A stretch of 64,000 nt of DNA from Amblyomma americanum. Lineage: Eukaryota > Arthropoda > Arachnida > Ixodida > Ixodidae. Of this stretch, positions 34,101-45,335 are shown one piece after another. The DNA lies in NCBI RefSeq assembly GCF_052857255.1, contig NC_135497.1, forward strand, positions 114,476,456-114,540,455. The letters run 5' to 3'. Made by a program: the position numbers and the translations under genes. The number at the start of each line of letters is the position of its first letter. The stretch's first letter is position 1. A model generated the notes under the pieces. It saw only the letters and a program-made list of their open reading frames with translations. It was not told the DNA's origin and did not search any database.

Positions 34101-36088
34101 GGGAGGGGGGGTTACTATTGTTAATATCATCCAGATTTGTCACAGGGCAAATTTGGTGTTTCAGCGCGTGGATGTGGATGTCCATTGCGAAATTCAGGCG
34201 GCGGATCTTTCTATTCCTGGATTTCATCCCTATTACAGTCGCGAATGTATATTTTCCATCTGGAGTTCTCGATACGCGTCCGCTAGATTCTTTACTCCCT
34301 GTCAGCAGATCGCATGTGTTGCATGGTCGGGGGCTTAAATTCACACTACTCGACTTGGGGACTTAGAACGGACCAGTGCGGTTCTCGTTTATGTCATTAG
34401 ATCTGTGCAAATAACCTAAACTGTACGAACTCGGGTTTTCCCACTTTTCTCCGTGGTCAATCGCGTTCAGTATTAGATTTAACGTTCTCAACCCCAGGAC
34501 TAAGTTTCCTCCTGGGCTTCTGTTGACTTTGCAACAAATAGTGATCATTTTCCAATAACTTTTGAAATTGTGCGACCGATGACTTCAACCGACAGACTCA
34601 ATTGCATCCTAATCAATTATAAGAATTTCAAAAATTCACTTATTACAGAATTAAAAACCATGCCGAATTCGTCCGGTGAGAGCAGGGTGTTGGGCATTTG
34701 CTCCGCTATAGATCGGGCGTGGAAGCTATCAGAATTTGTAGTGCGGGACAGTAGAGGTATTTCTCCGAGACCTGGGTGGAATGCAGAATGTGCAAAGGAT
34801 TACAGTCGGCGAAAGGCAGCCTGGGAGAAACTAATACATAAACAATGCCTTCAGAACTGGATCGATTACAACTTTCGGCAGCAACTTTTAAGCGCACAGT
34901 CACTCGGACAAAGGAAGAATTTGCTGAACAGAATTATGACTATCTATCTAGGTCGGAAAACAGACAAGCCATGTTTCGCCTTCCGAGGTCTGGGAACAGG
35001 CTGCTCACAACATTCCCTCTTATGTGCTGACCTCTGCACAGCTTGCAAAATCATGAGAGGAAATTGGTAGAGGCCTGGAACATCGTTTTTCGGCTGTTCT
35101 TCCCCGTCCCTTAAGAAGGGGTAATCACTATGATGACTTTGTTAATGTCTCTGTTTCTGAGCTCTCCCAAATTAAAAATCGTTTACCTTCTGTAGCTCCT
35201 GGCCCTGACTGTGTCACCTCTGCGATGATTAAACTACTTTTATATGAATCCCCCAACGATCTATTGGAGCTTGTAAATTAGTCTGTTAGAACCCCATGAA
35301 TTCAGAATGGCTGGCGTCTTTCAAAAGCTGTCCCGGTGCTTAAAAAGCAAGGCAAAGGGTTTGTACTTAGACATTATTAGACCAATTTCTTTGACCTCGA
35401 ATCTGGTGAAGTTGATGGAACGCGGGCTGTATGGATGAGTCATGCCCATCATTATGAAAAGAGGCCGCTAAACCCCTGTCAGATTGGTTTTAATCCTGGG
35501 TGCTCCATATGGTATGCGCATACCGACCTAGAAAGCCGTGTCCGATTAGCTCGTTGGCGTCACCAATATGCTGTGCTTGTAACTCTTGACATCTCTAAAG
35601 CTTGTGACAGTGTATAACACGGGCCCCTGATGCACAGACTACAGGCCTTGGGCTTGCCAAGGTTTTCTGTGGCATGGGCGTCAGCATTCCTGGCCGACAG
35701 AGAATTTTATTGCTGTCAACGCGGGATATCTACAAACAAATTTTGTCAATCTAGAGGTGTGAATCAAGGTGTAGTTCTCTACCCCGTGTTTTTCAACCTC
35801 TTAGTCAGTTCTATTCCGACCTCTCCTGACGTGACTACATACGTGTATGCAGGCGATATAGATTTCTTTGCTGCTGCGAGTGACTTACATTCCGTTTACA
35901 TGTTGTTACAGCCATATTTAAATGACCTTCACCGATGGTTATCTAATATCCACCTATGTCTTACTGTAAATAAGTGTGCGCTGTTACCTTTTCCGATTTC
36001 TCAACAGGTAAATATTTCACTTGCTTAACGCCATCACGTGATTCCACAGGTATGTTCTGTAAAGTATATCGGGGTAACATATGACATC

Positions 36089-36110
36089 TCTCTCTCTCTC
36101 TCTCTCTCTT
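36089..36110. repeat. (TC)n microsatellite
   Basis: A short TC run within the LINE reverse-transcriptase connection region. It produces a serine-leucine run in the decayed frame. Confidence 0.9.
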
Positions 36111-37479
36111 GGCGGACACATATAGATCAGGTGGCTGCGAAAGAGGTTCAAGCGGTCGGTCTGCTGCGCAGACTGAGTAACCTACGCTGCGGTATGCTCA
36201 GACACGCTCTTCTGACTATTTATAAAATGTATATCTGGCCTATCCTAGAAGCTGCTGCATACAAACTACGCCCTTTTCTGCTCTTAGAGCGAAAAGCATT
36301 GCGCCTCTGTTTGGGACATCCTAAATACGTGGCCAAAAATGTTTTGTACCTTAAAGCGCGGGTGCCATCTCTTACTGCAAGGTTTCGCCCGCAGACGGTA
36401 CAAACGTTCTTAAAATTATGCGATTCGGAGGAGCATGTATCCCAGCTGATTTTCCTTGGTCAGTCAGCGGAGTTCTTGGGAGCCGGATGGTCTCGTTTTC
36501 GAACTCCCCAAATCTGTTTGGTTGTATCCTTGCTTGGGCCACTAGATGCGCGAATACCTGAAATTGTTCCGGTGCGGTCCATCACCTCATTTGTGGACAT
36601 CATCTTCGATAATATTGATCCACGCAATCCCAAATTAATGCATTTCCCTTTGTTAAACAGTATGTTGAAAGGCTATTTGATGACCTTCCGCTCACATGTT
36701 GCAATTGGGACTTATGCCTCGGTGTGTGAAGAAAAGGCAGGTGTAGGCATTTTCTCCCAATCCATTGATTCGTCTTTTCTCTCCATCTTCAAGAATTCAC
36801 GCGAATTTAATTTGGCCGAGTTTCTTCTTGCCCTGCGCAAGATACCCAACTCTTTTTCCGCGGTAATAATAATTACGAACTCATTATCCTTATGCACTTC
36901 CCTGTCCGCGTCTACTGAACCGCATCCATCATCAATTTGGTTTGTTTTGGTTCTTGGACACAGAGGCCTTCATTTAAATGAATCAGCTGATGCTTTAGCG
37001 AATGCAAACATGAGTAGTCCAATCGTTGCCCCCCTTCCAAACTGTGCGTTCATTACGACGGCAAGGTTTCGTACGTGTGCACTTTAGTGACAGAATTTGG
37101 CGCATCAGCGCTTAGTTCATTGGACGATTCTGAGCGCCTCCTGCTCCCTTGGAGGAGTAAAGCTTGGCGATCTTCTAAGCTTGAAGTTTCCTTCAAGCGA
37201 CTACTTTGCCGTGTGCCGCAACTAATTTTTTACCTCTACAGTCCTGGTCTTGCGATCTCCCATTTTGCCCGTATTGAGCTGAGCCGGAAACAGTGTAGCA
37301 CTTTCTTCTCTACTGTCGTCGCTACTCATCGCTAAGGAGGCGACTGTTAGAAGTTCTATTAGAGAAACCCAGCAAGCGCTTGCTTCATCTTCGTTGTGGC
37401 TGCCGGTTGTGGATGTCTGTTTGGACCAAAGAAGCGTTTGGTATGTTATTTATCACCCTGTCTGGTTCCCTTTCCCTCT

Positions 37480-37765
37480 TGGTTTTTAATGATAAGTGAG
37501 CTTGGCTTGCGGTCCGATTTAGTGTAGGATCCTGGAAGCACCTTTCATCTTTTGTTGTTTTACCTTTCCAGTGTTACCCTTTGCCGCCACACGTGTCAAA
37601 TTTTTATCCCTGGTGGGCGTTGTCTTGAGGGTATATATGCAGTGGTTCGGCGGCCTTCTGGAATAAAGTTGGAATTAAGCGCATATGTCGTCTTGTTTTG
37701 TGTCCCGTCCGTGTTTCTAAGCGCTTTGACCAATATATGATGGAACACCAACTAGCCCGACAGCT
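37480..37765 (+). mobile_element. Retroelement 3' tail (probably Penelope-like)
   Basis: Contains GGTATATATGCAGTGG, then GGAATAAAGTTGGAATTAAG, then TCTTGTTTTGTGTCCCGTCC and ATGATGGAACACCAACTAGC. The last of these resembles 10375-10400, and the middle resembles the tail inside 33028-33110. Family assignment rests on remembered tick repeats, hence the modest confidence. Confidence 0.45.
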
Positions 37766-38540
37766 TGTCTTATTCTATTTGGAAGCAGGCCGGCACGGCT
37801 ACCAGGGGGAAGATGCTCCAGGACTTGCACGAAACCTGCACGCTTGGCAGTGCGACCACTTCACGAAGAGCGGCTAGGTGAATTTTTTGCACTAAGAACC
37901 TCGAAAGAAAGAACATACGGGGATGTACCTTGGGTTGCGTGGCATAATGCATACTCCATATTGGCGTACACATGTAGTGAAAAACGCAGACCATTTCGCG
38001 ACTGACTCGAGCAGTTCGCGGGGTGTGCTTTGGACAAATGCGGTTATGGTGGTTTGAACTTCTAGGTGTTTGAATAACTATCCTCCTCACTTTCTGCAAC
38101 CACGAAGAAGCAGCAGCATCAACGAACGCTTGCAGCAAGGTCAGGAAAAGGCTGCAGTCACTCACAAAGTGGCTTAAGTATATTTGCCAAAGCCTGCGCC
38201 TACTGCATTCGCAGTACAGGTGTCGTGGTCTTGCTTGCTTAACCAGGCGTAGACACTGCTTACTCCCTGACATAAGGACGAAAAAAAAAAACACCCCAGA
38301 GTTCATATAGTTTTAAAGTCATCAAGAGATGCAGAGAACAAAGAACTGGAATCAGCTATGCGCATTTGCTTCTTTTCCAATTTCTGCAGGTCCTAGGGCA
38401 TATAGCATGAACTAAATGCTGCTTTTCGATTTGCTGTTGCTTTCACCGCAACTTTTGTTAATGGTCGCCGTGAAAGAAAAAAGAAAACTGAAGTCGTTGT
38501 CCTAGACGTCCACGGATAAAATATGCATGATACATGCAGA
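37766..38540. other. Intergenic stretch with no recognised gene
   Basis: The minus-strand frame of 178 codons at 37770-38306 has no recognisable domain and I do not call it a gene. No repeats are recognised. Confidence 0.45.
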
Positions 38541-38760
38541 AGAAACATCGAAAAATAATGGTTTTGAACAAAGGAAACACGCAGTAACTGTCTCGCTTCT
38601 CGGCGGACACCTCAACCGCATCGTGAGAGGAGGAACAAAGGAAGGAGGGAAGGAAGGAAGAGCGAAAGAAACACCGTAATGGAGGCCTCTGAAAAAATTT
38701 TAACCACCTGGGGTTCTTTAACCTACGATAACATCGCACATCACACTAGCGCTTTACTAT
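38540..38760 (-). mobile_element. SINE fragment (Ruka-like), minus strand
   Basis: The minus strand reads GTGCGATGTTATCG, AAAGAACCCCAGGTGGTTAA, CCTCCATTACGGTG, then GCGGTTGAGGTGTCCGCCGA and GAGACAGTTACTGCG. This is the usual body and tail of the tick tRNA-derived SINE. The tRNA-like head is absent. Confidence 0.8.
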
Positions 38761-38876
38761 ATAGCGTCGAGTTAACTATTAATCGTCCAGTAATGTGCAA
38801 GAAACGCACATTATATTTCTTTTTAAACAGTTTTCTTCCAGACAGATGATCCGTTTAACGACTTTTCAAGTTCCAC

Positions 38877-39110
38877 GCCACCGCGGTGGCTCAGTGGTTA
38901 TGACGCTCGGCTACTGACCCGAAAGACGCGGGTTCGGTCCCGCCCGCGGCGGTCGAATTTCGATGGGGGCGTAATTCTAGAGGCCCGTGTGCTATGCGAT
39001 GTTAGTGCACGTTAAAGATCCCCAGGTGGTCGAAATTATCCGGAGCCCTCCAATAAGGCGCTCCTCATAGCCCGAGTAGCTTTGGGACTTTAAACCCCAT
39101 TAACCAGCCA
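38877..39110 (+). mobile_element. tRNA-derived SINE (Ruka-like), with head
   Basis: The head starts GCCACCGCGGTGGCTCAG, with an RNA polymerase III A box at about 38887-38905 (TGGCTCAGTGGTTATGACG) and a B box at 38930-38941 (GGGTTCGGTCCC). The body then reads GTGTGCTATGCGATGTTAGT, GCACGTTAAAGATCCCCAGG, TGGTCGAAATTATCCGGAGC. It is a SINE rather than a tRNA gene because a conserved non-tRNA body follows and the acceptor stem is not clean. Confidence 0.88.
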
Positions 39111-39685
39111 AGTTCGATGCAAAAGTAAAAATACGCTTTGGTCTGGGGTACAAACTAATCGTTCCTTCCAGTACCGTACAATCGATGACGTGACAACGTA
39201 GGCTTTCGTCGGCGAGTGCAAATTTCAACATTTTATTTCACGTCGCTGTACAAATGAGATGCTACGTAATGTTAATCGATGTTGCACTTCGAATATAGAG
39301 CGTTTTTTTTTTTGAAGGGGGAGGGAAAGCGTTTCTTGTACCCCTTCCCACATGATTATCTGCATACTCAGCGTTAGCATCGACGCAACGATACGAACAT
39401 ATTTTCGGACGACAGGCTTCGGATACGCTTTACAGTTACTTGAAATAAAATGGCATACATAAGTGCAGTCACGAATAGCAGTCCTAGGCACTAGCTCTCA
39501 CCTCTATGTGTCAGTAGAGTGCTTCGGTCTTGTTTACATGAGTTCTTCTTAAATCGTTGCTGTACTATACCTCCGGAACCCGCAAGGCGAAAAAAGGTAC
39601 TAAGCAGGAATACTTGACCGAGATTGTGCCTTGGTAGCTTGTTAGCTGCTATAAGTCTGGGTAGATTTTTACGCACCAAGGACGC
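39111..39685. other. Intergenic stretch with no recognised gene
   Basis: AT-rich, with a short T-run near 39303-39314. No supported gene or repeat. Confidence 0.5.
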
Positions 39686-39772
39686 ACTGACGCACTGACG
39701 GTTATGGAGGATGCTGGGGTAAATTTCGACCAACCGGGGCTCTTTACCGTGCACTGGTATCTCGGTAGACTA
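39686..39772 (-). mobile_element. Diverged SINE fragment
   Basis: The minus strand reads GTGCACGGTAAAGAGCCCCG, GTTGGTCGAAATTTACC and CATCCTCCATAACCG. This is a diverged match to the GTGCACGTTAAAGATCCCCAG part of the SINE at 38877. Confidence 0.6.
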
Positions 39773-40690
39773 GCGTTTTTCCACTGTGCCCTGCATGAGC
39801 CAGCGCTGCGGACCGGGTGCCCCACGCGCAGAGTGCAGACACCTAATGCCCGGTGTCTGCTGCATCAACTGCGGGCCTGCCGCTGAACTGTCGCCGGCGA
39901 GTAGCCGCGGGTAGCCCCGCGGACTCGAGACACCCGCGGCGGCCGGCTGAGGCGCGGCGGATGACAGCGGCGGGAGCCGCTCTCGCCGCGGCGGCGCTCT
40001 CAACGTGCCCTCAACAGCCTCTCGGCGCGACCCGGGCGGCCGGACAGTGTGGCGCAGGGCCGTATTTCGCATTCATGGCGACAATGACAGACCCTCGGTG
40101 CCCAGACAGATCTATTTCTCAGACTGTGTCGTGTATCGCGCCGACTCATCTGCGTCGCGCTGCGGGGCAGGCGCGTCGCGATCGCGGGAGAGGTGTGTGG
40201 CCGCGCGTCATCCATCAGAATCCGTCACGGGGCGGCCGACGGCCCGACACATCGTTGAATATTAATGAGCCGGACGACCACCAAGAAGAGGTTCCATTTC
40301 TGTCGCATCCAATTAGGCCAGGTCCCCCCCGCCCCCTCGCGACAGTGTTCGCGTCGCGTTGTCGCATGACAAGTAAAGGGTTAATGAGCTGGCCTCCGGG
40401 AGGCGCTCTCCTGTCAGATGCACTTTCACGTGCCAACACGGTTCGCCCATCACGCACACGAGGCAGATGTGCCAACCCCGCCCCTTCCGCTGCGGCGCGT
40501 CGCCTTTGTGGCCCCCCCAAGACGCGGCTGGCCGACCGATCGACGCCTCCCACGGCCCCGAGGGCCAGGTGACAACGCCGCAGAAACGCGGCTCCTCGTA
40601 GATCACCAGCGAACGCAGGAGCGGGCTGCGCTTTTGTGCGAGCTCACTGCGAGCGAGGACGGTACATCGCCCCTGCGCCGTCCTTCAGAG
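39773..40690. promoter_or_regulatory. GC-rich CpG island, candidate regulatory DNA
   Basis: Dense CpG with an embedded TTGAATATTAATGAGCC near 40253-40269 (homeodomain-type TAAT core) and AAGGGTTAATGAGC near 40376. A 239-codon frame on the plus strand (39853-40572) has low-complexity GC-driven composition and no domain, so I do not call it a gene. Function is inference. Confidence 0.35.
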
Positions 40691-40899
40691 CAAGCATAAA
40701 TGCGAGCAGAGCGTCATATCGAAAACTGCAAAGGAACGATCGAGACCACAGTGTACAGGTTCTTTCCGGAAGGCGGACTGAGCCTCTGCTTGCGAGGAAA
40801 CATGAACGCAACAAAAAAAGGAGGAACAAATATTGAACCAATCGGTTCTGGTGTTCGAAAACTTGCTGATTTTTTTGCTTAGTTTAATGGTTACGGGTT

Positions 40900-40935
40900 A
40901 CCATTACGAGTAAGTTTAAACTTACTCGTAATGGT
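40900..40935. repeat. Perfect 36-bp palindrome
   Basis: The left half ACCATTACGAGTAAGTTT is followed immediately by its exact reverse complement, with no spacer. The centre is TTT/AAA. Confidence 0.98.
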
Positions 40936-41689
40936 GGAATGTATCGGCAAAACACACTAGAGTTTCCGAAAGGCATGGATATTTCGAAGCTCAGAATGTA
41001 ATGGATGCTAGTCTATATTACTCACTTCCTCGATTGGAAGCTGCTCCACATGGAGGAATTCCTCTGAACAGATTGTCCTAGTGTTCTTCCCACTTGCAAC
41101 TGCGCATTAATTCTGCCTCTCCCTGTCACCCTGTCGTTCTACAGACAAATAAAATAAAAGCCCTAGTCATCTTAGTGAAGAGCGACTGCTCTGCAGAGGC
41201 GGTGGTCTCAGGTTCAATCAAGCCCGGAGTCAATACGAATTTGCCTTTCAGCTTTATAAAAACGTACCTTCAGAAAGCTGTGTATTTCCTTTTTTAGCCG
41301 TGTGCCTGATCTCGTGTGGATGCCATAGTGATCGCTCCCTTCACTCTAATGGATGGTCCCGCGTTTTACCAACTGACAGACACGGGTATTCATAGTGATG
41401 GCAGTTCACTTCGTTTCGGCAAGAATATACAGCTATAAGTACGCGTCAGAGGTTAATGGATACAATACAAAAACATATTAAAATAAAATACGGGTACAGC
41501 AATGCGCACATTTTTACAAACACTAGTAACGATGGATGTTTGTTTTCCTAGAGGAAAATAGTGTCAGCGTCGACAGAGATGCAGTATGTCTGCAGGAGAT
41601 TTACTTTAAACAGTGGCCCCGGTCGATTCTCTGTAATGGGCATGCCTCAGTTCTACTTAAGCCCGAAGCAACGAAGACAGTCGGGTTCC
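40936..41689. other. Intergenic stretch, possible degenerate tRNA-like SINE head
   Basis: Around 41175-41230 the sequence GAGCGACTGCTCTGCAGAGG...GGTCTCAGGTTCAATCAAGC resembles a tRNA-derived head with a B-box-like GGTTCAATC. The 5' part is missing. Nothing else is recognised. Confidence 0.3.
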
Positions 41690-42830
41690 GCCGCCAGGAG
41701 CGCCACTGCGGAATTCATTTTCGTGGGGTAGTATCTACACAAGCTCTACAGGGCAGCTTCGTAAAACTGGACGGGCCCATGCCATGTCGCGCCGCGGCCT
41801 GTGCAGTGGTTTGGGACGTGCAGCGGTGAGCAAACATCGTCTCGCGAAGCCCCACCAGCGCTCCCATGGGTAATCAATAGGTTCGGTTGGCCAGCGTCGG
41901 CCGCACTAATGAGTTCCGTAATGCGAAACACATCGGGCGCCCCATAAAGTTCGCGCGCCGCGCGCGAGCAAACTGTGCGACGGCGGGGGCCGAGTCACGT
42001 CCGCGGGGGCGCCGAATTGGCATGCCCCAGAGGCCGCCACCGCCGCAGCGGGCCACGTGACGCAGTTACAGGCTGCGCGTATCCTGGCAACCTCGCCTGC
42101 GACGACAGCGGGACACTGTCACGAAAGCAATCCGTTTCGCGCCGCTGGCCACCCAGCGGCAACTTCTGCGCGCCTTCTATCATACATATACATCGGTGTT
42201 TTCTCTTTTGCTATAAGAGCCGAGGAGATCTGCAGATACACCATCGGGTCGCCGAGAGGCCGGCGCTGCTGCAGATACGCTCGCCGCCGAGAGGGCCAAA
42301 AGCCGTTTTGGCGCGGGCACATTAATTTTCCCCCGCGCCGCTGGCGTTTCCGAAGCAAAAACAACAGGCCGGAGCGGCGGCACGGCGAACATCAGTCTCG
42401 CTAGGCTGCCGATACCTCGACGTAATTTAATACCTCATCGCGTAAGCGATGCGAACTCGTGAAACTGTGAAAAGCAGCCTTGCCGCCCTTTCTCGCGCGG
42501 CTCATTCGAGCGTGGGCAGCCGAAAAAGTGGCCGGCTTCCGCGAACAAACGGCGATGCACTCGGCTGGCTGCCCGGCCGCTTTGACGGCGCTGTAAAACG
42601 TGCCGCGAGCGGAGAGCGCCCGACGCCGCCGAGGAGCGCGGGTGTAAAGCAGCAAAACAAGTGGCGGGGCCAAAAACGAGGCGCACTGACGCGCAGAGAG
42701 GAAGAAGAAACAGAGCGCTGTCCGACAAGATTGCCGCACGCCTTTCTGATGTATGAGACGCGTTCGCGGCGGCAGTTTGTCTCCGAGTGCATTAATGCTT
42801 GCGCGAAGTAATGAAAGGCGAAGAACGACG
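41690..42830. promoter_or_regulatory. GC-rich CpG island, candidate regulatory DNA
   Basis: CpG-rich, transposon-free stretch with CCATAAA at 41942-41948, CACTAATGAGTTCCGTAATG near 41903-41922, and ACATTAATTTTCCCCC near 42319. Open frames occur on both strands without recognised domains. A regulatory role is inference; an exon of an unseen gene is an alternative. Confidence 0.35.
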
Positions 42831-43680
42831 CCAATTTCTTCGGAGCACGAACCGTTGGGCTTGAACGTTTACACGCACAGGAACCGCAAAAGGGGGGAGA
42901 GGGCTGGACACCGCTAAAGGCAGCAGGAGGTGTCCCTGACTTTGTCCGCTTGGACACCATACGCCACGAAATGGAGCTGGAGGTGAAAGGACAGAAGGAA
43001 TAAAAAAAGAGAGAAAGCTCGTGCATATGACGTTGCATTCGGAAAATGTTCCCTTTTTGAGGCAATTCTTGAGGGATAAAATTTGGCGTAAAGTAAGTTT
43101 TTAGGGAGCTTCAGGAAATTTTAAGAACAGAAATTTTATCCCCTTTTTCCAGACCGAAGTCGTTTTCAAATTGCTTCTTGGAAAAATGGCCTAAAATAGG
43201 GAATTTTCGCTCTGATTGAGGGAATTTTCGACTACGGATTAAACGTGTCACTTACTCGTGTGCGCGCACACAGTCACAGTCGGAAGCTCAGGGGTTCCGA
43301 GAAACTGCAGGTGAGCTTTTGCTGTTTCCGGCGCAGATAAATCCCAGGGCATTTCTTTCAGCGGCTAATCAGGGCGAAGTCTGTAGACGAGGGAGTATTA
43401 CAAAGTGGAAATTGCTTTTCGCACCCATGGCCGCCTGCACGTAACGCAACTTACATGGTATGTGGATGATGGTTATGTATCGCACAATGCTTATCGCATG
43501 CCGAGTTACTTGAGATGAAACTTTTGATCGTTCCTACCGCACTGACGGCAATTTTTCATCCATTTTTTTCGCTTGAAACTTACGTACAGATGTACATTCG
43601 GGACCCAGGTTAAACAGCGTTAGCTCATGGCATTGAATGTTATGTTAAATGCGCTTTGTCTTTCCATTTTTTCTCAGGTT
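42831..43680. other. Intergenic stretch with no recognised gene
   Basis: Contains GGGAATTTTCG twice near 43199 and 43221. Otherwise nothing recognisable. Confidence 0.5.
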
Positions 43681-43960
43681 AACTCATCGTCCGATCGATA
43701 AAATATGTGCTGAAGTAAAACTCTTGCTTGAGCTAGTTGGTTCATGCTTGAACATATAATGAAAACGGTGCGACGAACAAGGACAAAAGTAGGACACACA
43801 CGACCGGACCAGCGCCACTCGGAGTTGAGTGTTTTGCGCACGACGTGTCCTGAAGATGGCTCCAAAACGAAGAACTGTATACTTCCAATGGCACCAGTTT
43901 TCCCACCGAAGTTTCATTCGTCGAAGTTTCCGCACCGATCCCGCCATTTTGTGTGCTAGC
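43681..43960 (-). mobile_element. Penelope-like element tail fragment
   Basis: The plus strand reads GAACAAGGACAAAAGTAGGA then CACACACGACCGGACCAGCG. This resembles the untranslated tails next to the GIY-YIG-bearing element at 33285 and the one at 14885. No coding remains are certain, though a 71-codon frame crosses it. Confidence 0.5.
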
Positions 43961-44595
43961 TTCATCGCCATCTCAACTTGCCAGTCTCGAGCGGTGTCGT
44001 ATGGTTGAGAAGAAGATATATTTCAGTACATCAGTAGCGACTGAAATGCACCGTGCATACCCAAGAGTATGTGACTAAGTGACAATCTCGATATGTTTTC
44101 AGTGTGGTCGAGCGAGCAAGTACTCTAAACATACCTTAACCGCTGTGATTGCTTGCAAAACAAACAAAAAATGAATAAAACAAGCTTGACGATAGCACGT
44201 TTAATGGCAAGCTGTACAGAATGCGCCAGCAATTCCTTGCAAATTTGTGCTTTTTAAACATGGTGCAAACTTAAGAAATACGATGGCTCCGTTTTAAGTG
44301 CGAAAGCATTATATGTCCCAATAGCACAAAAGTCGGCGTCCGTCGCCTTCCATGGCGGAATTCCCCAGTTACGTCACCATGCTCTCGCATGGCGTCAGCA
44401 GTAGACCATAAGATAGTGACGTAAGATAGCAAAGGAGAAAAAAATGAAATTTTTTTCCCAAAGTTCGAGGAATGTAAGGAAGCACCTTTAGGTTCCGAGG
44501 ACGCAATGTATAGGCAACAGTACCGTTTTTTTTTTAAACGTGGTATTTATTTCACTCAATAATGGTCTATTTGCATGAAGTATTTATAAAGCTTT
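43961..44595. other. Intergenic stretch, possible dispersed repeat
   Basis: The stretch 44297-44440 (AAGTGCGAAAGCATTATATG, AAAGTCGGCGTCCGTCGCC, ATAAGATAGTGACGTAAG) has the look of a dispersed tick repeat, but I cannot name the family. Confidence 0.3.
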
Positions 44596-45068
44596 TTAGA
44601 AACGGCATGGACGGTATGTTTTAGAATTAACGTGCAGAAAACCAAAGCAACGTTCAACAGTCTCGCAAGGGAACAGCAGTTCACAATTCGTAGCGAGGTG
44701 CTTGAAGTGGTTAGCGAATACGTCTACTTAGGGCAGGTAGTGACAGCTGATCCGGATCATGAGAGAGAAATAACTTGAAGAATAAGAATGGGGTGGAGCA
44801 CATATGGAAGGTTCTCACAGATCATGAATGGCAGTTTACCAACATCTCTCAAGAGAAAAGTATATCTGTATCTTACCGGTACTCATCTTTGGGGCAGAAA
44901 CGTGGAGGCTATCTAAAAAGGTTCAGCGGCAGAAATTTAGGTGGCCGGATGAGATTAACTAGTTTGCGGGGATACGGCGGTCACAGTTAGCAAAGGACAG
45001 GGTTATTTGCAGAGACATGGGCGAGGCCTTTGCCCTGCAGTGGGTGTAGTCAGGCTGATGATGATGAG
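44596..45068 (+). mobile_element. RTE-type LINE, 3' fragment
   Basis: Translation gives INVQKTKATFNSLAREQQFT, then VSEYVYLGQVVTADPD, REIT-stop-RIRMGWSTYGR, LPTSLKRKVYLYLTGTHLWG. These match the conserved end of RTE reverse transcriptases (KTK, YLG, EI-x-RI, LK-x-K-x, TYG-x-E-x-W). After an internal deletion come AKDRVICRDMGEAFALQW (in another frame) and the GATGATGATGAG tail. It has several stops. Confidence 0.82.
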
Positions 45069-45335
45069 ACGTCCACAGCCCAAACCACAGACCGGAACTC
45101 ACGGAACGGCTCATTCGGGTACCCAACACTGTGCCAAACTGCTCAGTTAAGCGAACAACTTCATCCACGCTAGGCTTGTCTGCGGAGAAAAACATGAGAT
45201 CATCTGCAATAGCTAATACCATGAGCTCACTATCTAGGATACGGAAACCTCGAATGGCACTACGCTGCAGAATGCTCATACATAGCGGCTCTAAGTAGAG
45301 TGCGAAAAGAAGTGGCGATAAGGGACACAAAACTA
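45066..45335 (-). mobile_element. L1-like reverse-transcriptase fragment
   Basis: Minus strand: CPLSPLLFALYLEPLCMSIL, RGFRI, VLAIADDLMFF, VRLTEQFGTVLG. This is the reverse-transcriptase active-site region of an L1/Tx1-type LINE, with the residue before ADD changed from the usual tyrosine to isoleucine. It sits tail-to-tail with the RTE fragment and shares their boundary near 45066. Confidence 0.78.

Larger units (their letters stand above)
33122..37335 (+). pseudogene. LINE ORF2 remnant: endonuclease, dead reverse transcriptase, RNase H
   Basis: Endonuclease pieces: HVIALQETWVSKN near 33155-33195, then after the nested insertion VANVYFPSGVLDTRPLDSLL near 34237-34300. Reverse-transcriptase pieces: APGPDCVTSAMIK near 35195, QIGFNPGCS near 35480, VTLDISKACDSV near 35580, GVNQGVVLYPVFFN near 35755-35800, and TYVYAGDIDFF near 35840. 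The catalytic pair A-D-D is changed to A-G-D. The connection domain continues at 36038-36430. RNase H follows at about 36700-37010 with GHRGLHLNESADALANA. A TC microsatellite at 36089-36110 interrupts the frame. Several frameshifts separate these pieces. Confidence 0.85.
31200..37460 (+). mobile_element. Decayed I-type LINE with two nested insertions
   Basis: Plus-strand element with ORF1 (31359-32549), endonuclease pieces on both sides of a nested Penelope fragment, a reverse transcriptase and an RNase H. It is interrupted at 32808-33121 and about 33285-34100. Many frameshifts and a changed active site show it is dead. The 5' limit is approximate. The region 37336-37460 still reads as a plausible C-terminal coding or 3' untranslated sequence. 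Confidence 0.85.

Noticed and set aside
37380..37412. About 29-base match between the LINE end (GCTTCATCTTCGTTGTGGCT) and the sequence just past the stop of family member A
   Set aside because: A single short similarity (27 of 29 or so). It might hint that the A-C family derives from an I-type LINE tail, but it is too short to build on without a search.
37770..38306. 178-codon minus-strand frame
   Set aside because: No recognisable domain, no counterpart elsewhere in the window, and no supporting start or splice context.
38881..38955. tRNA gene
   Set aside because: It has A and B boxes but an imperfect cloverleaf and a conserved SINE body downstream. Related headless fragments occur at 14710, 38540 and 39686.
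39853..40572. 239-codon plus-strand frame, and similar GC-rich frames at 42502-43065, 55622-56255, 61058-61606 and 63403-63939
   Set aside because: Composition is driven by GC-rich DNA, frames overlap on both strands, no domain is recognised, and no splice or start context supports them. An exon of an unseen gene cannot be excluded.
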